A stretch of 64,000 nt of DNA from Sutcliffiella halmapala (GTDB lineage Bacteria > Bacillota > Bacilli > Bacillales > Bacillaceae_I): contig NZ_KV917375.1 of the NCBI RefSeq assembly GCF_002019665.1, positions 566,001 to 630,000 on the forward strand, in the 5' to 3' direction. The notes below the pieces were generated by a model. The model saw nothing but the letters and a program-made list of their open reading frames with translations. It did not search any database and was not told the DNA's origin. This document shows, piece by piece, positions 37,607-44,477 of the stretch (its first letter is position 1; each line of letters opens with the position of its first letter). The position numbers and the translations under genes were made by a program.

Positions 37607-37636
37607 AACGCTTCTAAACTAGTAGGAGTGTTTTTT
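37607..37636 (+). terminator. Weak terminator after the small gene
   Basis: AACGCTTCT and AGGAGTGTT pair with two G.U pairs and are followed by a T run. Confidence 0.5.
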
Positions 37637-37656
37637 ATGTGTAATTTTTACTAAGT

Positions 37657-37703
37657 GGTGCCAGGCCAATAATGGGATATAATCCCATTATTGGCCTGGC
37701 ACC
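37657..37703. repeat. Perfect 21-bp palindrome with GGTGCC/GGCACC ends
   Basis: The left arm GGTGCCAGGCCAATAATGGG(A) and its exact complement close on a 5-nt loop TATAA. No T run follows on either strand, so it is not a standard terminator. It shares GGTGCC/GGCACC with the other hairpins in the window. Confidence 0.85.
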
Positions 37704-37809
37704 TACATCTTTCGACAATGTATGATAAAATGAGAGTCGCTGCGTTTTTAAGGTACTAATTATGTGTTGGTTTGCAGCTTAGATTATTTAAAAGGTGTAA
37801 GGTGATTGG

Positions 37810-38865
37810 ATGATTGGAAGAAATGAGCCGTGTCTTTGTGGAAGCGGTAAGAAATTTAAGAAGTGTTGTGAGAAAAAGCAGGATATGAGTTTTGATCGAG
37901 TGTTGGAGTCGGAGTTGTTGGCTCTGCAGATTGATATGATGCGTTTTGCTTATGATAAATATGCTAGAGAGTTAGAAGCGGAATCGACAAAATTCTTACA
38001 TAAATTTCAACTAGAACAAGAAAAGCAGGAAGCTTATGAAGAGCTTGTTCATTTATGGTATATGTTCACAGTGAAGAGAACGAATAAGTTAACGATTGTA
38101 GAAGAGTTTGTGCAAACAAATGAGAGTAAATTCTCTCGACCCCAAGTAAAAGAATGGGCAGAGAAATGGCAATTAGCCTATCCATCAGTTTACAAAGTAT
38201 CCAATGTTCGTGGAGACTTCTATACGATGGAGGATTATTTTACGAAGGAAAAAGTAAGAATCAAATTTATTGAGCGAGCCGAATCCTTAAGTAAAAATGA
38301 ATTAGTTGTGGGAATGTTTGTGCCATTCCAGGAAGCAAATGTAGTCTTTATGTCGACATTTGAACGTGGAACACTAGAGGCTATTAAGATTGAAGAGAAG
38401 CTCCAGGAGTTATTACAAAATGAACGTATCGCTGCAGATACAGAATACGTGCGTGCCCAGTTCCCGACGCTAGCCGGCGCTGTGATTGAGTTTGAACTAA
38501 CCGAAAAAGATGTTCAAGAGCTCCCCATGCAAAATGAGGCACAGGAAAAGGTATTAGAGTTATTTGTAAAGGCGGCAGATCAACGTAGGTATCCTGAAAA
38601 ATTCAAGGAGTTTGCCCATATGCTATGGTCGGTCTACTGTATGAAAGAGAGTCCGGCGATTCGCAATGAGCCTAACTATGCAGCGGCGTTAATTTACTTC
38701 TTAGATGTGCATTTTATGCAAGAACAGCTAGAAACCCAAAAAGCACTTGGAGAGGAATTCAATATTTCACCAGGAAGTGTTTCCTCTACCTATCGTAAGC
38801 TCGATGAAATATTACAACCAGTCATTCAAACCTTTAAAGAGGACTTTGAAGCGGCATTAAATTAA
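37810..38865 (+). CDS. SEC-C zinc-motif protein
   Basis: A 351-residue cytoplasmic protein with an N-terminal SEC-C motif (CLCGSGKKFKKCC, residues 8-20), the zinc-binding tail module known from SecA and many unrelated proteins. The rest is helical and acidic with no recognised enzyme motif; its C-terminal region (EEFNISPGSVSSTYRKLDEIL) resembles a helix-turn-helix. SEC-C often mediates protein or nucleic-acid contacts. AAGGTGTAAGGTGATTGG precedes ATG 37810. The gene stands alone. The domain call is firm; the role is unknown. Confidence 0.8.
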   Translation: MIGRNEPCLCGSGKKFKKCCEKKQDMSFDRVLESELLALQIDMMRFAYDKYARELEAESTKFLHKFQLEQEKQEAYEELVHLWYMFTVKRTNKLTIVEEFVQTNESKFSRPQVKEWAEKWQLAYPSVYKVSNVRGDFYTMEDYFTKEKVRIKFIERAESLSKNELVVGMFVPFQEANVVFMSTFERGTLEAIKIEEKLQELLQNERIAADTEYVRAQFPTLAGAVIEFELTEKDVQELPMQNEAQEKVLELFVKAADQRRYPEKFKEFAHMLWSVYCMKESPAIRNEPNYAAALIYFLDVHFMQEQLETQKALGEEFNISPGSVSSTYRKLDEILQPVIQTFKEDFEAALN

Positions 38866-38995
38866 TAAATTATATTAAAGTGCATTGCTAATTTTGGCAA
38901 ACTATGATGGAGTGGAAATTAACAACCAAAATTAACAGGGGCGCTCTTGTTAGTGATTAATCTTAAAACGGAAGCCATGATTAAAAGTTGCTTCC

Positions 38996-39130
38996 CCTGT
39001 TGATTGGAGTGCAGGGTGTGAGACTCCTGCGGGAATGCGAGTCGAAGGGAGACCCCGCAGGCACCTTTATGCCGAGGGGGCTCCCGAGACCACCCGCGGA
39101 AAGCGAACACCTGGCACGGAAATCAACAGG
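38996..39130. repeat. Dispersed ~130-bp repeat element, copy 2
   Basis: Bounded by perfect inverted repeats CCTGTTGATT and AATCAACAGG. Internal blocks GTGAGACTCCTGCGGGAA, GGAGACCCCGCAGG, GCCGAGGGGGCTC, CCCGCGGAAAGCGAA and CCTGGCACGG match copies 1 and 3. Confidence 0.9.
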
Positions 39131-39183
39131 GAGTTTAACAAATAACCCACCTATTTTCAGGCTAACCAACTAATAAGAAAGCT

Positions 39184-39228
39184 AAAGAGCCCTAAAATAC
39201 CATTTCGGTATTTTAGGGCTCTTTTTTC
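39184..39228 (+). terminator. Strong hairpin terminator downstream of repeat copy 2
   Basis: A perfect 18-bp stem AAAGAGCCCTAAAATACC with its complement, a 5-nt loop and a T run. It probably ends the SEC-C gene transcript, about 320 bp after the stop. Confidence 0.82.
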
Positions 39229-39428
39229 TATTTTCTCCTACATATTTCCACTAAAAATTGTCCATGCTAGTAAGAAAAGCAAAGTATCGCTGAGCGACTA
39301 GAGAAGGTATGCTTTACTCCTTCAAAAAACATGCTCAAAAACTAGCTATAGAGTATGCAAACTTCAAAAATGTATACTTTCAAAATCAAGTAAAAAGGAA
39401 TGCGACGAGAAAGAGGAGGCCGTTTTGG

Positions 39429-40367
39429 ATGATGCGTTTTGTTGCAACAATTTGTACGCTAATTTTATTTTTATCAATCATAGGTTCACCGGTAGTGGTG
39501 CTTGCTGCTCCCACAGAAAAAGAGGTGGACCAATATTTGAAGGAAATAAGCTGGACAAGACATGATCTCGATACATATTTGAAATTTTACGAGGTAAGTT
39601 TGGACGATTTTAAAGATATTGATCATCTTCAGTCGGAGCTAGGTACCCCGATAAATAAGGATAATCTTCATGAAATACTCAATTCTTACAACCTAACGGA
39701 AGAGGAACTAGAGATCCTTCTTTCAAGATTTGGTGAAAAGGTACAGGATTATACGTTCTTGGAGGACCTTGAGATTGCAGTTGATTTTTATTTGACACAT
39801 GAAGATGAAGTAGCGAGAGCAGAGGATTTCCTTGTCTCAGTTGGATTTAAGGCTGAGGAGGCTCGTTTGATTTTTCAGCACATTATCGGCCTTCCGAATG
39901 AACATCTTCAAGCAGAGCTTCAATCTTTAGAGCAAAAGCTAGCAGAAGAACCCAACACTGTGGAGAAGATTTTTTCACTTTGGTCTGATTTTATGAATGC
40001 TTTTCAAGTTACGGCGAACTTACATATGGAGAATAGGGAGAATAAAGAAACAGTTACCCAAGAACAAATGCTGCAGCCAGGCTGGTTAGAGGGGAAAATC
40101 GTCCATCTTGAGCTCTTTAATAATGAAGGGGAACTCTTGGCCACTGCAAAAATGGGTGACCAAATTATCTCGCCTTCCTATGTACAGGAAACCGGTGAAG
40201 AGCTCATCAATCTTGGGAAACTAGGAGTAAAATTAAGTAATGAACTTTACCATAATAGAATGCCAAATACAGCATCGATATATGGAATTGGAATGGCTAG
40301 CGGTCTGTTTTTAGTAGTGTTAGCTAGTATACTATTTCGGAAAACAGGTGCCTTAAAGAGAGGGTAG
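39429..40367 (+). CDS. Acidic surface protein with an LPXTA-type (MPNTA) sorting signal
   Basis: A 312-residue secreted protein. The signal peptide ends near VVLAAP, a highly acidic helical body follows, and the C-terminus has RMPNTASIYG, a hydrophobic helix and RKTGALKRG. MPNTA resembles the LPXTA signal recognised by class D sortases, and a sortase gene starts 12 bp downstream. Gene pairs of this kind, an acidic protein with an LPXTA-type signal next to a sortase, are known in Bacillaceae. ATG 39429 has AGGAGG nine bases upstream and gives a standard signal peptide; the in-frame start at 39309 has no proper spacing. The function of the exposed body is unknown. Confidence 0.85.
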   Translation: MMRFVATICTLILFLSIIGSPVVVLAAPTEKEVDQYLKEISWTRHDLDTYLKFYEVSLDDFKDIDHLQSELGTPINKDNLHEILNSYNLTEEELEILLSRFGEKVQDYTFLEDLEIAVDFYLTHEDEVARAEDFLVSVGFKAEEARLIFQHIIGLPNEHLQAELQSLEQKLAEEPNTVEKIFSLWSDFMNAFQVTANLHMENRENKETVTQEQMLQPGWLEGKIVHLELFNNEGELLATAKMGDQIISPSYVQETGEELINLGKLGVKLSNELYHNRMPNTASIYGIGMASGLFLVVLASILFRKTGALKRG

Positions 40368-40379
40368 TACTATATTATC

Positions 40380-40937
40380 ATGTCTAAATGGAGAATAACA
40401 TCCATCATCCTTTTTCTGGTCGGGGCCGCTTTGTTTGTCGGAAGCGGTCTTTCTTTTTGGGAAGGATATTCAGCTGTACAAAAATTAGAAAAGAACAAAC
40501 AACGCTCACAAGAAATCGCTATAGTAGAAAAAGAATTCGAGAGCGGTGATTTAGTTGCAAGTCTATTTATACCAAAGCTAGAAGTGGGCATCCCCATTTA
40601 TCATGGAGTTTCAGAAGAAGAATTAAAGAAGGGAATTGGCCATGTATCTAACAGTAAATTACCAGGAGAAAAAGGTAATATTGTGCTTTCAGGTCATCGA
40701 GATACCGTATTTAAAAGACTTGGAGAACTGGAAATAGGAGATAGTTTGCAAATAGAAATGGCCCAAGAAAGTTATATTTACAAAATAAAAAAAATCAGGA
40801 TTGTAACAGCAGATGATGATACTGTTCTTGTCCCAAAGCCAAGAGAAACGTTAACGATTACTACTTGTTATCCATTCTGGTTTATCGGCAGTGCACCTGA
40901 GCGATATGTCGTGGAGGCAGTACGAATCAATAGTTAA
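40380..40937 (+). CDS. srtD: Class D sortase (first copy)
   Basis: A 185-residue protein with an N-terminal membrane anchor and the sortase fold. The catalytic His is in LSGHRDTVFKRLGE, Cys in TITTCYPFW and Arg in PERYVVEA, all intact. Class D sortases cleave LPXTA-type signals and join the protein to the wall. The gene lies directly after the MPNTA protein, which is its likely substrate, and a long stem with a T run follows at 40970. The TTGATTT-like ribosome site is weak (GAGAGGGTAG 15 bases upstream of ATG 40380), so translation may be coupled to the upstream gene. A second class D sortase is at 51518. Confidence 0.93.
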   Translation: MSKWRITSIILFLVGAALFVGSGLSFWEGYSAVQKLEKNKQRSQEIAIVEKEFESGDLVASLFIPKLEVGIPIYHGVSEEELKKGIGHVSNSKLPGEKGNIVLSGHRDTVFKRLGELEIGDSLQIEMAQESYIYKIKKIRIVTADDDTVLVPKPRETLTITTCYPFWFIGSAPERYVVEAVRINS

Positions 40938-40969
40938 GAGGCTGGGACAAAAGAATATTTGTTAAAGAA

Positions 40970-41027
40970 AAATCCGAACTATTATGCGAAATTCTAAGTA
41001 GAGTTTTGCATTAGTTCGGATTTTTTT
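40970..41027 (+). terminator. Terminator of the acidic protein-sortase operon
   Basis: AAATCCGAACT and AGTTCGGATTT pair around a 32-nt loop, which itself contains a partial stem, and are followed by TTTT. Confidence 0.75.
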
Positions 41028-41046
41028 GGGGACTCTGTTAAACACC

Positions 41047-41177
41047 GCTGTTGATTTCCGCCCAAGGCTTCGCTTATCCAGAGGGCGTTTGTGGAGCCTC
41101 CTCGGCTTCGCCTGTGGGGTCTCCACAAAACGCTACCTCTAAGCAAGGAGTCTTCGCCTTGTGCTCCAATCAACAGC
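41047..41177. repeat. Dispersed ~130-bp repeat element, copy 3 (inverted)
   Basis: Bounded by perfect inverted repeats GCTGTTGATT and AATCAACAGC. Its reverse complement contains GTGGAGACCCCACAGG, GCCGAGGAGGCTCCACAA and AAGCGAAGCCTTGGGCGG, matching copies 1 and 2. It is the most diverged of the three full copies. Confidence 0.88.
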
Positions 41178-41276
41178 TAGGTACTCTAAAAATCAAAAGT
41201 GTACTTTAAAAGGGCATTTAGATTAAATCGTTCGTAAATAGAGATGGGGATTTAATTAATGTCCCAGCCTCTTACC

Positions 41277-41702
41277 TTATTTCGACTGTAGGACAGGTTT
41301 TTCATTTATTTTTTCTTTAAAAGCTTGAACTAATTCTTCTCCATCATAACCGCTTTGAACGAGACTTTCTAATAGCTTCTCGGGATAGTTGCTATTGCGT
41401 CGAAATAGCTCTCCTTCAAAGAGGATGCTCATATGTTCCTCCATAATTGAAACATTCTTAATGATTGCTTGAAAAGAAGCTGGATCATTTGTCGGCTTAG
41501 AAATAGTAGCTTGTACATGTACAACCTCTTGATTTTTGTAAATGCCTTCGAATTTTTCTGAATTTGATTTAGGTAAAAGGGCCTCAATCAGCCAATTTTC
41601 TTTACCATATTCTCTATTAATAATTAAACCGTCATGTAATTCAAGCTTTTCAACTTTTTCACCGTGTACGATGGATAATGCAACTAGTTTGAACGTTTTC
41701 AT
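41277..41702 (-). CDS. YwpF-like protein
   Basis: The 141-residue protein starts MKTFKLVALSIVHG and has DGLIINREYGKENWLIEALLP, resembling B. subtilis YwpF. The position divergent from ssbB, as in B. subtilis (ywpF near ywpH/ssbB), supports this. Its function is not known. ATG 41702 follows GGAGGAAAATGT; the in-frame extension MPVGGKC is less likely. It ends against the composite repeat at 40936-41273. Confidence 0.75.
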   Translation of the reverse strand: MKTFKLVALSIVHGEKVEKLELHDGLIINREYGKENWLIEALLPKSNSEKFEGIYKNQEVVHVQATISKPTNDPASFQAIIKNVSIMEEHMSILFEGELFRRNSNYPEKLLESLVQSGYDGEELVQAFKEKINEKPVLQSK

Positions 41703-41850
41703 ACATTTTCCTCCAACGGGCATTATTGTTTTGCCTGCATTTATTTTGGTCTTATTATAACATATTGGTCGTGAAAGATACCTCCAATGTTAATCTTTTA
41801 AAAATTCTCTGTAAGTATGAAAGTTAGTAATTAACAGTAGAAATTTAATG

Positions 41851-41887
41851 AAAGTGCCATTTTCTTTTAGGGGAAAAATGGTGTTTT
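41851..41887 (+). promoter_or_regulatory. Possible ComK-box-like AT boxes upstream of ssbB
   Basis: AAAA-TGGTG-TTTT (41875-41887) is a perfect AAAA-N5-TTTT box. AAAG-TGCCA-TTTT (41851-41863) is a near match. The 11-nt spacing differs from the 8, 18 or 31 usual for ComK sites, so this is tentative. Confidence 0.3.
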
Positions 41888-41997
41888 TAGTCGAAAAAGG
41901 GTTGTGGAAATTCAATAATCTTCATTTTACCAGTCATTCCAAAACAAGCTATGATAACGATGCAACAAGAAATGGATAAGCAAAGGAGGGAAGAGAA

Positions 41998-42348
41998 GTG
42001 ATCAATCAAGTGATTCTAGTGGGACGTTTGACGAAGGATCCAGAGCTAAGGTATACAAGTGAGGGAACAGCACTTGCTAGCTTTCGTTTAGCTGTAAATC
42101 GTAACTATAAAAACCAAGACGGTGTTGTGGAAGCTGATTTTGTTTCTTGCACAGTATGGAGAAAGCTTGCGGAAACAACGGCGAATTTTTGTCGAAAAGG
42201 AGCGCTTATCGGAATTACAGGAAGAATCCAAACGCGAAAGTATGAAGGGTCAAACGGAGATACCGTCTTTGTAACCGATGTTGTTGCAGATAGTGTGCGG
42301 TTTTTAGAAAAGAAGGCTATGGTTGAAAAAGAAAAGTTGCCAGTATAA
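41998..42348 (+). CDS. ssbB: Single-stranded DNA-binding protein, SsbB (competence type)
   Basis: The 116-residue protein is an OB-fold SSB ([34 protein letters not shown] ... [18 protein letters not shown]). It lacks the long Gly/Gln-rich tail and acidic tip of SsbA; its length matches B. subtilis SsbB (113). SsbB protects incoming DNA during transformation. GTG 41998 follows GGAGGGAAGAGAA. The neighbouring ywpF-like gene and downstream ywqA/ywqB keep the B. subtilis order, and a ComK-like AT box lies about 110 bp upstream. Confidence 0.93.
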   Translation: MINQVILVGRLTKDPELRYTSEGTALASFRLAVNRNYKNQDGVVEADFVSCTVWRKLAETTANFCRKGALIGITGRIQTRKYEGSNGDTVFVTDVVADSVRFLEKKAMVEKEKLPV

Positions 42349-42735
42349 CTGTCTGAACTAGTCCATTATTATTGTGTATGACTTTTATCTAATATGAATT
42401 CTTGGTATCAGGTGAAATAAGTAAAGCATTGGGTACCCCTCCCAGCATGCTTTAGACCTTTCTAATAAAAATGGAAACTTGCGAACGGAAACAAGCTACC
42501 ATTTCTTTTGCTTATCGTGAACGGTAAGCCCTCATAGAATCTTCATAGAGAAAACCAAACCCTCAAAACTCTCCATATTTGGTGCCAGCCTTTTTATGGT
42601 TGGCTCTTTTTTTCTGTCTTTTTAGCTTAGTTCGGTAGTGGAGTCACTGAAATCATAAGACGATTTTCCTTCAAAGATATATATCAATCTCTCCCAGAAA
42701 CTCGTCTTATACCAGTCAGAGCTAAATACATTTTC
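42349..42735. other. Gene-free stretch between convergent ssbB and the Xre gene
   Basis: About 390 bp. An imperfect hairpin (TAAAGCA/TGCTTTA arms around GGGTACCCCTCCC) lies at 42422-42454, and a terminator at 42584-42614. No ORF or repeat was seen otherwise. Confidence 0.5.
42584..42614 (+). terminator. Terminator with a GGTGCCAGCC left arm
   Basis: GCCAGCC and GGTTGGC pair with one G.U pair around a 7-nt loop and are followed by TCTTTTTTTCT. It is preceded by GGT, making GGTGCCAGCC. Confidence 0.7.
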
Positions 42736-43140
42736 TCATGCTTTCCCCTTCACTAATAGGCGAAGGACCTCTCCTAATGTCTTCCGTTCTTCTGAATTTA
42801 GCTTAGTATACGTATGTAAGCTGCTTTTGAATTTGGGATTTTGCTTAAGGTAATCGACTATCTCCATTAACTCTTCGTCCTGTTCTTGCAAATGATAAAG
42901 TCTGTTAAATTCCTTCACATACTCTTCTTGCTCATAATGATTTCCAGTTAAATAGTCGATAGATACTTCGAATATTTTGCAAATGTGTATAAGCGTTTCA
43001 ATATCAGGGGTTTCCTTCCCGGTTTCCCACTTGCTTATCGTACCTCTTACACGGTTCAATTCATCTGCAAGATCGAGTTGGGTCCAACCTCTTTGCTCAC
43101 GGAGATATTTTATATTACGAGAAATGATGGATTTCAACAT
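42736..43140 (-). CDS. Xre-family helix-turn-helix regulator
   Basis: A 134-residue protein with a Cro/C1 helix-turn-helix (IKYLREQRGWTQLDLADELNRVRGTISKWETG, residues 10-42) and a C-terminal helical part that probably dimerises. It resembles SinR- or SlrR-type and phage-type regulators in layout, without evidence for either. GGAGAGGATGAT precedes ATG 43140. The upstream region it shares with the divergent gene at 43383 has two GTTCT/AGAAC palindromes, likely its own operator. Confidence 0.9.
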   Translation of the reverse strand: MLKSIISRNIKYLREQRGWTQLDLADELNRVRGTISKWETGKETPDIETLIHICKIFEVSIDYLTGNHYEQEEYVKEFNRLYHLQEQDEELMEIVDYLKQNPKFKSSLHTYTKLNSEERKTLGEVLRLLVKGKA

Positions 43141-43189
43141 ATCATCCTCTCCTTTACTTTTACCGTAAAGGAATAGAAGAGAGTCTTTG

Positions 43190-43233
43190 GTTCTAAGTAA
43201 GAACTATTGAAGTTATGTTCTAAAATAGAACAT
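43190..43233. promoter_or_regulatory. Pair of GTTCT/AGAAC palindromes, candidate Xre operator
   Basis: Site 1 is GTTCT-AAGTA-AGAAC (43190-43204). Site 2 is ATGTTCTA-AAA-TAGAACAT (43215-43233). They share half-sites and lie between divergent genes, fitting dimer binding by the adjacent Xre protein. Confidence 0.6.
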
Positions 43234-43382
43234 GTCGAATATTGAAAGAAACAGAGGAAATGGGAGGATAGGAAAGAATACCTATGAATAGTGCTTAGTG
43301 ATACTTAGTTTCCAAATTTGGAAAAAAATGAAATGGATATTTATACTAGTAAATGAATAAGAGAAAAAAAGGAGTGAGAAGT

Positions 43383-43874
43383 ATGGGAGAATTCCATTTA
43401 TCTAGTGTTAACTTTCATCCATGTGAATCTGAACAGCAATTAGAAAGGAAGAATTATTTTATTTATATAAAAGAGCCTTCAATTTCTTACTCGAAGAAAG
43501 GGTTTGCCTTCTATGATGCATTACAACTAAGTGATAACTCCAAAAAAAGTGATGGAGATTTTTCAGACGTGAAAAGTATTGCAACGAACAATCATCAAGC
43601 GATCGAGCTTCACTTCCGTTCAAAGAAGGATAAGCAAATCGTCTCAGTTACTATCCACCTCCCTACCTATCAACTAGAAATAGCCTCCTACATCTGGCAG
43701 CATCATCGTAGAGCGTTCCTCAAACTACCTTATCCAGAGCATACGGATGAGCAGCTAGTAATGAATCTCCTACAACGAATCTATATTAAGCACCAAGATA
43801 AAATCACCTTTCTATCACTAAATAAAAATAGGTCCTTGGGGGACGGAGCAAAGAAAATGCAGCAAAATAAATAG
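43383..43874 (+). CDS. Unrecognised 163-residue protein divergent from the Xre regulator
   Basis: A soluble, mixed alpha/beta protein starting MGEFHLSSVNFHPCESEQ, with a central ELHFRSKKDKQIVSVTIHL segment and a basic C-terminus. No signal peptide, helix-turn-helix or catalytic motif was found. ATG 43383 has AAAGGAGTGAGAAGT upstream; the in-frame ATG 43353 does not. Position suggests control by the Xre protein through the palindromes at 43190-43233. It is followed 66 bp later by the VanZ gene on the same strand. Confidence 0.65.
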   Translation: MGEFHLSSVNFHPCESEQQLERKNYFIYIKEPSISYSKKGFAFYDALQLSDNSKKSDGDFSDVKSIATNNHQAIELHFRSKKDKQIVSVTIHLPTYQLEIASYIWQHHRRAFLKLPYPEHTDEQLVMNLLQRIYIKHQDKITFLSLNKNRSLGDGAKKMQQNK

Positions 43875-43940
43875 CGTATAGGATGATTGAAAAAAGGACA
43901 CACCATTATTACTTAGGTAGAAACGTGGTGATCCTAGATA

Positions 43941-44459
43941 ATGCAAAAAAGAAGAATGTATTATTATTTATTACTAGCAAGTGGATGGACTGTATTATTA
44001 TTTCATCTATCCTCTATGTCTTATGTGGAACAGGATATAAGACCTTATCTAAAGTTAGTTGTAACCGAAGAAAGCATTCAATCTTGGTTCCGACAAATGG
44101 AGTTTTCCTACAATGGGAGTTTGATTAGTGTGGAAAACCTCGGAGGCTTTTCGTTTCTAGAATTTTTGATACGTAAGGGAGCACATCTATTCTTTTATTA
44201 CATGCTAGGCTTTGTTATTGTTCGATATTTTAGTACTTTCTTAGAAAATAAACCGCTATTAATCTTACTGTTAAGTTGTTCTATGTTGTTGATTATTGCA
44301 ATGATGGATGAATATTTACAGCATCTTCATCCCGATAGAAGTGGACAATGGATGGATGTTCAGCTTAATTGTTTGGGGGGTGTGATTGGAATAGTGGGTG
44401 GTTTTATCACCTCGCTATCCTCTGTCAATACGAAAAAAAGCGCGGACCATTCAATGTGA
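43941..44459 (+). CDS. VanZ-family membrane protein
   Basis: The 172-residue protein has four membrane helices and VanZ-like signatures: LIRKGAHLFFYYMLGF, and MMDEYLQHLHPDRSGQWMDVQLNCLGGVIG (DExxQ...R...D...N..G). VanZ-like proteins confer low-level teicoplanin resistance in some enterococci, but the broader family's role is unclear, and this gene is not linked to a van resistance cluster. ATG 43941 follows GATCCTAGATA and is weakly supported. The stop codon lies inside a bidirectional terminator. Confidence 0.85.
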   Translation: MQKRRMYYYLLLASGWTVLLFHLSSMSYVEQDIRPYLKLVVTEESIQSWFRQMEFSYNGSLISVENLGGFSFLEFLIRKGAHLFFYYMLGFVIVRYFSTFLENKPLLILLLSCSMLLIIAMMDEYLQHLHPDRSGQWMDVQLNCLGGVIGIVGGFITSLSSVNTKKSADHSM

Positions 44460-44477
44460 AAGGTCTCGCGCTTTTAG
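44436..44477. terminator. Bidirectional terminator between vanZ and ywqA
   Basis: AAAAGCGCGGACC and GGTCTCGCGCTTTT form a long stem with one bulge. It serves the convergent genes on both sides. Confidence 0.78.

Larger units (their letters stand above)
38866..39428. other. Gene-free stretch with a repeat element and a terminator
   Basis: About 560 bp. It holds dispersed repeat copy 2 (38996-39130) and a strong hairpin (39184-39228). The short ORFs here lie inside the repeat on both strands and are not credible. The region just before 39429 reads through in frame from 39309 but lacks a ribosome site there. Confidence 0.7.
40936..41273. repeat. Composite 338-bp element with 13-bp terminal inverted repeats
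   Basis: The ends AAGAGGCTGGGAC (40936-40948) and GTCCCAGCCTCTT (41261-41273) are perfect inverted repeats. Inside are a terminator hairpin (40970-41027) and an inverted copy of the ~130-bp dispersed repeat (41047-41177). The element fills the whole gap between the sortase stop codon and the stop of the convergent ywpF-like gene. Confidence 0.75.

Noticed and set aside
38919-39173. Short ORFs on both strands near 39000
   Set aside because: They lie inside repeat copy 2 and encode only its translation, as do similar ORFs over copy 1 near 22873-23177.
43883-44128. 81-codon ORF overlapping the VanZ gene
   Set aside because: It is the VanZ coding sequence read in another frame. The VanZ frame has helices and family motifs.
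43941-44459. Glycopeptide resistance determinant
   Set aside because: A lone VanZ-family protein and a distant CWB2-VanY peptidase, with no vanHAX-like genes, do not make a resistance cluster.
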